A model generated the notes under the pieces. The model did no database searches. It was not told where the DNA came from and saw only the letters and a list, made by a program, of their open reading frames with translations. The translations under genes and the position numbers were made by a program. Of a stretch of 64,000 bases of DNA, positions 46,428 to 53,694 are shown piece by piece; the stretch's first letter is position 1, and every line of letters begins with the position of its first letter. The stretch comes from Maribacter aquivivus (lineage in GTDB: Bacteria > Bacteroidota > Bacteroidia > Flavobacteriales > Flavobacteriaceae). Location: NCBI RefSeq assembly GCF_900142175.1, contig NZ_FQZX01000003.1, forward strand, positions 164,089-228,088, written 5' to 3'.

Positions 46428-47854
46428 GTAACATAACAACCAACATAAAGGGCATACGCGATATCATGCGTAAAGATACAGGAGTAGACGGAGATGCACA
46501 ACGTATCTCTCAAATGGTGTGGATGCTTTTTATGAAGATTTTTGCCGATAAAGAAGAAGAATGGGAAATTACGATAGATGGTTACGAAAGTCCTATTCCT
46601 GAAAAATTCAAATGGCAAAATTGGGCAGCAGATGATGAAGGGCGTACAGGTGATGAATTAATGGAGTTTATAAACAATGAACTATTTCCTGCACTTAAAG
46701 AGTTGGACATAACCATAAGTCCCCAGGCTCAAATTATACGTTCGGTATTTGATGACACCTATAACTACATGAAAAATGGAACACTCTTCCGTCAAGTTAT
46801 AAATGTCATTAATGAGATAGATTTTAATAGCACTACAGAGCGTCATTTGTTTAATGATATCTATGAGACTATTTTAAAAGAACTACAATCTGCGGGTTCT
46901 TCTGGGGAGTATTATACACCCAGAGCGGTTACCCAGTTTATGGTAGATATGATTAATCCACAATTGGGAGAAAGCATCTTGGACCCTGCATGTGGTACCG
47001 GTGGTTTTTTAACTTGTACGATAGACCATTTGCGTGGACAAGTAAAAACTCCGAAAGGCAGAGATGTTTTGCAAACTTCCATTAGAGGCATTGAAAAAAA
47101 GCCATTACCCCATTTACTGTGTACTACCAATTTAATGTTGCATGGTTTTGATTTGCCAACAGTACGTAGAGATAATTTATTAAGTAAGCCTTATGCAGAT
47201 TGGGGTGCAAAAGATAAGTTGGATATTATTGTCACTAACCCTCCTTTTGGTGGAGTGGAAGAAGATGGCACGGAAACCAATTTCCCTAAAAAGTTTAGAA
47301 CCAAAGAAACAGCCGATTTATTCCTAGCTCTAATTATTAAGCTACTTAAAAATAATGGACGTTGTGCTATTGTATTACCAGATGGTACTTTGTTTGGTGA
47401 AGGCATGAAAACTCGCCTTAAAGAGGAGTTGTTAGAACGTTGTAACCTACATACCATAGTACGCTTGCCTAATGGCGTTTTTAACCCTTATACAGGTATT
47501 AAAACCAATCTATTGTTTTTTGAAAAAGGAACACCAACCAAAGAGGTTTGGTATTATGAGCATGTGTACCCTAAAGGCGTAAAAAGCTACAATAAAACCA
47601 AGCCGATTAACATTAATGAGTTTGATGTAGAAAAAGCCTGGTGGAACAACCGTAAGGAAAACCCATTTGCTTGGAAGGTTTCTATGGAAGAAATAAAAAA
47701 GCGTGGTTATAATTTAGATATTAAAAATCCGCACCAAGAAGTAGATACATTAGCAAGTCCCGAGGTGTTGTTGGAAAAGTTTAGAGCTACCGAAGAGAAA
47801 ATTTCTACTATACAAGATGAAATTATAAATGTGTTAACCGAAGCTTTAAAATAA
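46424..47854 (+). CDS. hsdM: Type I DNA methyltransferase subunit M
   Basis: This 476-residue N6-adenine methyltransferase has an N-terminal HsdM helical domain (IRDIMRKDTGVDGDAQRISQMVWMLFMKIF, residues 10-39). SSGEYYTPRAVTQFMVDMI near 155-174 is followed by SAM-binding motif I SILDPACGTGGFLT near 182-195, and catalytic motif IV IVTNPPFGG near 268-277 (the NPPF form of adenine methylases). It modifies the recognition site and, with S and R subunits, forms the restriction complex. It begins inside the end of the small nuclease gene and ends two bases before hsdS. Confidence 0.95.
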   Translation: MSNITTNIKGIRDIMRKDTGVDGDAQRISQMVWMLFMKIFADKEEEWEITIDGYESPIPEKFKWQNWAADDEGRTGDELMEFINNELFPALKELDITISPQAQIIRSVFDDTYNYMKNGTLFRQVINVINEIDFNSTTERHLFNDIYETILKELQSAGSSGEYYTPRAVTQFMVDMINPQLGESILDPACGTGGFLTCTIDHLRGQVKTPKGRDVLQTSIRGIEKKPLPHLLCTTNLMLHGFDLPTVRRDNLLSKPYADWGAKDKLDIIVTNPPFGGVEEDGTETNFPKKFRTKETADLFLALIIKLLKNNGRCAIVLPDGTLFGEGMKTRLKEELLERCNLHTIVRLPNGVFNPYTGIKTNLLFFEKGTPTKEVWYYEHVYPKGVKSYNKTKPININEFDVEKAWWNNRKENPFAWKVSMEEIKKRGYNLDIKNPHQEVDTLASPEVLLEKFRATEEKISTIQDEIINVLTEALK

Positions 47855-47855
47855 T

Positions 47856-49496
47856 ATGCAGCTACTAAAACACTTTAAAGAACTTACGGTTAGACTTAAA
47901 AATGTTGAAGAATTAAAAGGTTTGATTTTACAGTTGGCATTACAAGGGAAATTAACAGCTAATTGGAGAGAAGAAAATCCAGATATTGAGCCTGCTTCGG
48001 AATTGTTGAATCGAATTCAAAAAGAGAAAGAAGAACTAATTAGAGAGAAAAAATTAAAGAAAGAGAAATTACTACCTGAAATATCTATTAATGAAACTTC
48101 TTATAAATTACCAAATACTTGGCATTGGTGTAGGTTACAAAATATAATTAAGATTTCTTCGGGAAAAGGATTGACTTCTGCCAATATGGATAAGTCAGGA
48201 AAAGTCCCAGTTTATGGTGGTAATGGTATAACAGGATATCATAATATTGGAAATGTAATCAAACCTACAATCGTAATTGGTAGGGTGGGTTTTTACTGTG
48301 GAAGTATACATCTTACAGAAAAAAATGCTTGGGTAACAGATAATGCCTTTATTACTTATTACTCAGAGGATAATATATCACGAGATTTTCTTTTATTGTT
48401 ATTAAGTGGTACAAACTTGAAAGAAGATGAAAATGCAACAGCTCAACCAGTTATTTCTGGCAGAAAGGTTTATCCAATTGTAGTTTCTCTTCCACCACTA
48501 GAAGAACAAAAGGAAATTGTAAACGTAGTAGAAACCCTTTTTAAAGAAGTAGAACAATTAGAGCAATTAACGGTTAAGCGTATTACTCTAAAAGAAGACT
48601 TTGTAACTTCTGCTTTAAACCAACTGACTACAAATAATGCTAACCAAGAATGGACTTTTCTACAAGAGCATTTTAAAAGTTTCTTTAATGAAACCACTAA
48701 CATTAAAAAGTTACGAGAAACGGTTCTACAATTAGCCGTTCAAGGAAAATTAACTGCAGATTGGCGGGCTAATAATCCTGAAGTAGAAGATGCTTCAATT
48801 TTATTAAAACGAATACAAGAAGAGAAAGTACAACTTATTAAAGAGAAAAAAATAAAAAAGGAAAAAGCCTTACCGAAAATTACTAATGAAGAAATTCCTT
48901 ATAAATTACCTGATGGTTGGGTTTGGTGTAGGTTTTACGAAATTGCGAATATTGCTTCAAATTTAGTACAGCCAGAAGGGTATCTTGATTATCCACACAT
49001 TGCACCAAATGTGATTGAAAAGAATAACGGTATTCTTTTACCTTTTAAAACTATTAGAGAAGATAAGGTTATAAGTTACAAACACTTATTTAAGCCTGGT
49101 CATATTTTGTATTCCAAAATACGTCCAAATTTGAATAAGCTAGTTAAAGTTGATTTTGAAGGTCTTTGCTCTGCGGATATGTATCCTATTGATAGTTATA
49201 TTTTTCAAGACTATTTATTCTTATTTATGCTTTCAAAAGAATTTTTAAGACAGTCTGTAAAAAATGACACAAGAGTTGCAATGCCAAAAATAAATCAAAC
49301 AGAACTCAATAAGGTTATTATTTCTATTCCTCCACTAGAAGAACAAAAAGCCATTGTTCAAAAAGTAAATGCTTTAATGGGTTTATGTGATGCTTTAGAG
49401 CAAGAGATACAACAAAGCCAAGCACATAGTGAGCAGTTAATGCAGAGTTGTTTGAGAGAGGTTTTTGAGGGGGAACGTAAAATGGAAGAGGTATGA
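47856..49496 (+). CDS. hsdS: Type I specificity subunit S with duplicated halves
   Basis: This 546-residue subunit has two target-recognition domains, each opened by a repeated hinge. Hinge 1 is LILQLALQGKLTANWREENP (about residues 22-43) and hinge 2 is LQLAVQGKLTADWRANNP (about 290-308). Each hinge is followed by a charged helix and then YKLPxxWxWCR, the start of a recognition domain. Both halves end with an IPPLEEQKxIV-type helix (residues about 212-222 and 500-510). The two domains read the two parts of a split DNA site. The DNA of the two hinge regions is similar, so recombination within the gene could exchange domains. Its last bases overlap the ATPase gene (ATGA). Confidence 0.93.
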   Translation: MQLLKHFKELTVRLKNVEELKGLILQLALQGKLTANWREENPDIEPASELLNRIQKEKEELIREKKLKKEKLLPEISINETSYKLPNTWHWCRLQNIIKISSGKGLTSANMDKSGKVPVYGGNGITGYHNIGNVIKPTIVIGRVGFYCGSIHLTEKNAWVTDNAFITYYSEDNISRDFLLLLLSGTNLKEDENATAQPVISGRKVYPIVVSLPPLEEQKEIVNVVETLFKEVEQLEQLTVKRITLKEDFVTSALNQLTTNNANQEWTFLQEHFKSFFNETTNIKKLRETVLQLAVQGKLTADWRANNPEVEDASILLKRIQEEKVQLIKEKKIKKEKALPKITNEEIPYKLPDGWVWCRFYEIANIASNLVQPEGYLDYPHIAPNVIEKNNGILLPFKTIREDKVISYKHLFKPGHILYSKIRPNLNKLVKVDFEGLCSADMYPIDSYIFQDYLFLFMLSKEFLRQSVKNDTRVAMPKINQTELNKVIISIPPLEEQKAIVQKVNALMGLCDALEQEIQQSQAHSEQLMQSCLREVFEGERKMEEV

Positions 49497-51697
49497 GTGG
49501 GTTTAGGTTGTTGGCAATAAGACCTTCAAATGATTGTGATAAACAATTTTTAAAGAATTTGAATCAAGGTGATTTTTATAAATTTTATCAAGATTATGAT
49601 TTTGTTATTGATGAAAAAGAAAATAATGTAGTTGAGGTAAAATATAAGTCAAGTGTTCCAAAAAGTCTTTATGGTGAGAATATTAGTGTTTCAGCAGTTG
49701 TTGGAAAAAATGGAAGTGGTAAAAGTACTATTGTGGAGCTTTTAAGTCTCTTTGTTTTTTGTTTAGCTAAACAACTTGATTTAATAAAAATTGAAGATTT
49801 CAAAGAGTCTCATAGACTTTCTGTTAAAGATCAAAAACGAATAGACGATGAGATAAAAAGATTTAAACTATTTAATTGTGAAATTTATTTTTTGATTGAT
49901 GAAGAAATACACGGCTTAATAAAAAATAAGCAAGGGTTTGAGAGCATTTCGTATATTAAAACATTATCTAATGATCAAAAAGAGGAATTATTCACTTTAG
50001 AATCTAAACTAGACTTATCAAATTTAAGTAAAGAGTCAGAAAAGAATGAGTTTTTAACAAATTCCTTCTTTTATTCTATTTTGGCTAACTATTCTTTATA
50101 TGGATTAAATACAAATGAAACAGGAATTTGGTTAAGGTCAATTTTTCATAAAAATGATGGATATCAAACACCAATTGTTTTAAACCCAATGAGGACAGAA
50201 GGTAAAATAGACATCAATAGACTTACTTATTTATCAAAATCTAGATTATTAGGTAATGTTTTTAAAGAGCTAGAAGAAGGACAAAAGGAAGAAGACAGTT
50301 TACGAAGTTTAGTTAATAATAAAATTGTACACAAAATAACTTTACAATTAGATTTTACAAAATTTACAATTGTAGATGAAAATAATCTAAAACCAGGACA
50401 GAAAGCAATTGACATTATCGATATTGATGATAAGTCCATTTATTTAGAGTATACCGAGAGAAATAAAAATAGAAATAAGCACGATTATTTTAGTTTGTTA
50501 ATAAAAGCATTTTTTCCAGAAAATGATTTTGTAGATGTTTCATTTTCTAATAGTAAAATTAAAAGAATTTGTAAAGAATACATTTTAAAGAAAGTAGAAG
50601 ATGTTATTAAAAAGTATCCACAGTTCAAAGCTTTTAAAAATAGAGTATTCAGAGTAAATACAAAACAAGAAATTATAGAGCAATGTTTTAGTAGATTAGC
50701 TGTAGATTTTACTCATAGCACCTTTAAAATTAGACAAGCCCTTAATTTTCTAGTCTATGATTTATATAATTTAAAGAATAGAAGTGGTCATTCTTATGAG
50801 CTTTCTACAACGTCTAAAAAAGGTATTGTTGATAAAGTAAATAATAAAAGAAAAGAAATTTTAAACAGCGAACTAAAAGAGAATGAACAACTTTTCGAAA
50901 TTAATCCTAACGAAAGTGATATAGAAAATAATAACAAGGATAGTTATAGAAGACATAGCTTAACTAACTATTTACCACCTTCCTTTTTTGAAATTGATTT
51001 TGAATTTAAAAATGAAGGCTCTTTTAAGGATTTAAGTTCTGGTGAGAAACAGATAATTTATAGTATTAATTCAGTTGTTTATCATTTGATAAATCTTGAT
51101 TCCATTTATTCTATGGATATAGAAGATGGACTTTCATATAAATGTTTTAATATCGTTTTAGACGAAATAGAACTATATTTTCATCCTGAGTTTCAAAGGG
51201 TTTTTATTAATGAATTGATTAAATCTATAAACTCTTTTAGAGGATTTAATTATAATTATAATATTATTTTTTTAACACATTCGCCATTTATACTTTCAGA
51301 TATTCCAACTTCCAATATTTTAAAATTAGATAAAGGAAATATCCAAAATAACAACAGGGAAGAAGAAACCTATGCTGCAAATGTACATGACTTGTTAGCT
51401 AATGACTTTTTTCTTGAAAATGGTTTTATGGGTGAATATGCTAAACAAAAAATTAAAGATTTACTAAGATATTTAACCTATGATGAAGGAAAGGGTGATA
51501 AAATAGATAATGAAAAACCGAAATTAAAATGGAATCCGATTCTAGCTGAAGAATTTATAAAAATTATAGGAGAGCCACTGTTGAAATTTGATTTAAGAGA
51601 ACTTTATTTAAGTAAATTTTTTAAAGAGGAGCGGATTGATGCTGAAATAGAAAGGCTTCAAGAATTAAAAAGAACAGGAAGAGATGATTTCAATTAA
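49493..51697 (+). CDS. SMC/ABC-type ATPase associated with the restriction operon (PtuA/RloC-like)
   Basis: This 734-residue ATPase has Walker A VVGKNGSGKSTIVELL near residues 70-86, an ABC signature DLSSGEKQI near 512-520, and Walker B FNIVLDEIELYFHPEFQ near 550-566, followed by IIFLTHSPFILSDIP. The 400 residues between carry helical and beta segments that may form a short coiled coil or a lid. The overall shape recalls PtuA of Septu systems and other AAA/ABC defence ATPases that partner an HNH nuclease. Its start overlaps hsdS by four bases and its end overlaps the HNH gene by 14 bases. The assignment to a restriction-linked ATPase family is by motif and context. Confidence 0.75.
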   Translation: MSGFRLLAIRPSNDCDKQFLKNLNQGDFYKFYQDYDFVIDEKENNVVEVKYKSSVPKSLYGENISVSAVVGKNGSGKSTIVELLSLFVFCLAKQLDLIKIEDFKESHRLSVKDQKRIDDEIKRFKLFNCEIYFLIDEEIHGLIKNKQGFESISYIKTLSNDQKEELFTLESKLDLSNLSKESEKNEFLTNSFFYSILANYSLYGLNTNETGIWLRSIFHKNDGYQTPIVLNPMRTEGKIDINRLTYLSKSRLLGNVFKELEEGQKEEDSLRSLVNNKIVHKITLQLDFTKFTIVDENNLKPGQKAIDIIDIDDKSIYLEYTERNKNRNKHDYFSLLIKAFFPENDFVDVSFSNSKIKRICKEYILKKVEDVIKKYPQFKAFKNRVFRVNTKQEIIEQCFSRLAVDFTHSTFKIRQALNFLVYDLYNLKNRSGHSYELSTTSKKGIVDKVNNKRKEILNSELKENEQLFEINPNESDIENNNKDSYRRHSLTNYLPPSFFEIDFEFKNEGSFKDLSSGEKQIIYSINSVVYHLINLDSIYSMDIEDGLSYKCFNIVLDEIELYFHPEFQRVFINELIKSINSFRGFNYNYNIIFLTHSPFILSDIPTSNILKLDKGNIQNNNREEETYAANVHDLLANDFFLENGFMGEYAKQKIKDLLRYLTYDEGKGDKIDNEKPKLKWNPILAEEFIKIIGEPLLKFDLRELYLSKFFKEERIDAEIERLQELKRTGRDDFN

Positions 51698-52658
51698 TCA
51701 AAATATTATTTCTAATATTTTAGATGCAAAATCTACCGAGGTTGATACATTAATTGCAGGAGCTAAACAATCTGTTGTCGATTTCAGAAATACTCCTGAT
51801 AAAAGCGGTGGTAGAAATATTAGAATCCCAATTACTTTAAAACAAGCTGAAATTGAATACTTAGATAAATTAATTAGTGAGTTTGAGAGTATCGTAAAAG
51901 CTGACCCTAAAAAACTAAAAGTATTAAAAAGTGAATTTGATGCTGTTATTACGGGCGAAAATCTTGCAAAACATAATAAGGAATTTAAAAATGAATTGCT
52001 CGTTAGAATGGGATATTCTAAATTAAGAAATGACTACTACTCAGGCTACTTTGAGAGTACGGGTTTAAAAGCTTGTGTCTATTGTAATTCGCAATTGGCG
52101 GTTACAGTGCGTTCTTTCAAAGGCAGTAAATCTGCTAAATTTCAAGTTGATCATTTTTTGCCTAAATCAGAATATCCTTGTTTTAGCATTTCATTTTTTA
52201 ATCTACTACCAGTTTGCGGGCCATGTAACGGCACCAAACAGACTAGCTTAATTGATTTTAATGTATATTCAAATGACCCACTAGATTTAAAGGATTCTCC
52301 ATTCAAATTCCGACTAGATAAAAAATCAATTGTTTCTTATAGAATTAATGGGGTTAAGGAGAAACTTGTAGTTAAGTTTGACGATCCTTTAAAGAAAGCT
52401 ATTAATGAAAATTTTGATATTGAAGGGATTTATTCAACTCAAAAAGACATAGCTGAAGAGCTTATTCTTAAATCAATCATATATAATGAGAAATATTTGA
52501 AATCTTTAAGATATTCTTTTGGAAAACTATATCCTGATAAAATTCCAATGGCAGAGAGACTTTTGGTAGGTAATTATACAAGAGTTAAAGACATACATAA
52601 AAGGCCTATGTCAAAATTCACACAAGATATTGCAAGGCAATTAAAACTAATTAAGTAA
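51684..52658 (+). CDS. HNH endonuclease, partner of the ATPase (PtuB-like role)
   Basis: This 324-residue protein has a zinc-stabilised HNH core: CVYCNSQLAV near residues 131-140, FQVDHFLPKSEYPCFSISFFNLLPVC near 153-178 with the Asp-His pair, and CGPCNGTKQT near 178-187. N- and C-terminal helical parts flank it. It is longer than PtuB of typical Septu systems (about 200-250), so it is an analogue, not a clear orthologue. The 14-base overlap with the ATPase gene shows tight translational coupling. The nuclease probably cuts nucleic acid when released or activated by the ATPase (inference from Septu and retron Ec78). Confidence 0.8.
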   Translation: MISINQNIISNILDAKSTEVDTLIAGAKQSVVDFRNTPDKSGGRNIRIPITLKQAEIEYLDKLISEFESIVKADPKKLKVLKSEFDAVITGENLAKHNKEFKNELLVRMGYSKLRNDYYSGYFESTGLKACVYCNSQLAVTVRSFKGSKSAKFQVDHFLPKSEYPCFSISFFNLLPVCGPCNGTKQTSLIDFNVYSNDPLDLKDSPFKFRLDKKSIVSYRINGVKEKLVVKFDDPLKKAINENFDIEGIYSTQKDIAEELILKSIIYNEKYLKSLRYSFGKLYPDKIPMAERLLVGNYTRVKDIHKRPMSKFTQDIARQLKLIK

Positions 52659-52967
52659 TGTCCAAGACCACCAACAATACAAATAGTTCTACCATATGGT
52701 TCACCAACGATTGTTGAAGAAGTCGAATTTATCAACAGTTTAATAAAAGCCTTTTTCTTGGATTAAGAATAAACTAAAAGTAGCAACTAAACGAGAGATG
52801 GTTCATTTTACGGGCGATTATTACTTATTTGGGAGTAAAGAAAGTATTTCAACTGTTCTAGGACGTTCTGCTAATGTTTGAACCTTATGGAAATATAAAA
52901 TTGTAAGACCTTAGATGAGGAATTAAATGGGCTAATTAAAAATGGTAAAGAAATATATAAACTACAA
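52659..52967 (+). pseudogene. Decayed GIY-YIG/DUF4357 gene fragment
   Basis: This 309-base gap holds remains of one protein in several frames. In the HNH frame after its stop (to 52764) is TIVEEVEFINSLIKAFFL, like the linker after GIY-YIG domains. From about 52783 comes DYYLFGSKESISTVLGRSANV, then a TGA at 52879, then TLWKYK. After a one-base slip in an A run near 52895 it continues CKTLDEELNGLIKNGKEIYK. That matches the DUF4357 end (LGRSANGWTxWKxKxGKTLDE), where TGA replaces Trp. A nonsense change, a frameshift and an internal deletion thus inactivated it. Such proteins commonly sit beside type I restriction genes. Confidence 0.6.
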
Positions 52968-53669
52968 TTGGAAACTAAAGTTATACCACATATAGAATTA
53001 TTCACCGATGGCGGTGCAGAACCCAACCCCGGTAAAGGTGGTTTTGGGGTAATTCTTAGCCATAAGGGTAGGCAAAAAGAATTCTTTGAAGGGTATGAAC
53101 TTACCACCAATAACCGCATGGAACTAATGGCGGTGATTGTTGGTCTAGAAAAAATAAAAACCAAAGCAAAAGTTACGGTGTATTCAGATTCTAAATATGT
53201 GGTAGATGGTATTGAAAAAGGCTGGGCAGAAAATTGGGAACGCAACAATTGGATAAAGAAGAAGGGTAACTTAGTACTCAATAAAGATTTATGGGAAAGG
53301 TTGTTGAATGTAATAGATGAGCATGATGTAACGTTTAACTGGGTTAAAGGGCATGCCGGTCATATAGAGAATGAACGTTGTGATGTTTTAGCTACCAAAG
53401 GTATTAATTCTGAAAATAAAATTACCGATGAAGGCTATTTGGAATACTTGGAGCATATAGATTGGTACCAAGAACAGAAAATAGAAAAAGAGGGAGATAC
53501 ATGTAGAAAATGTAATACTGCAGTTATAAAAAAGAGCCCAAAGAAGAGAAAGATAAAGCCAGGGCAAAATTATTATTATGAGTATTATCTCTTCTGCCCA
53601 AATTGTAAAGTCATGTATATGGTAGAAGATGCTAAAAGAGAAGTGTCAGATGACAATACGTTGTTTTAA
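52968..53669 (+). CDS. rnhA: Ribonuclease HI with C-terminal zinc ribbon
   Basis: This 233-residue protein has an RNase HI domain (residues 8-147) with all catalytic acids: Asp14 (FTDGGAEPNPG), Glu52 (NNRMELMAV), Asp74 (YSDSKYVVDG) and Asp139 (NERCDVLA), plus the GHAGH loop. It cuts RNA in RNA-DNA hybrids. The extra tail (about 148-233) has Cys179/Cys182 and Cys210/Cys213, a zinc ribbon. The TTG at 52968 is the likely start, since no ATG lies between it and an in-frame stop near 52899, and the codons before it belong to the decayed DUF4357 fragment. It is 25 bases from the helicase gene and starts a four-gene operon. Confidence 0.88.
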   Translation: METKVIPHIELFTDGGAEPNPGKGGFGVILSHKGRQKEFFEGYELTTNNRMELMAVIVGLEKIKTKAKVTVYSDSKYVVDGIEKGWAENWERNNWIKKKGNLVLNKDLWERLLNVIDEHDVTFNWVKGHAGHIENERCDVLATKGINSENKITDEGYLEYLEHIDWYQEQKIEKEGDTCRKCNTAVIKKSPKKRKIKPGQNYYYEYYLFCPNCKVMYMVEDAKREVSDDNTLF

Positions 53670-53694
53670 GTCTCAAATTATTTAAGTGTACCAA

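Noticed and set aside
52900..52967. N-terminal extension of RNase HI upstream of 52968
   Set aside because: The open codons there match the end of a DUF4357 domain instead, and no start codon lies in them.
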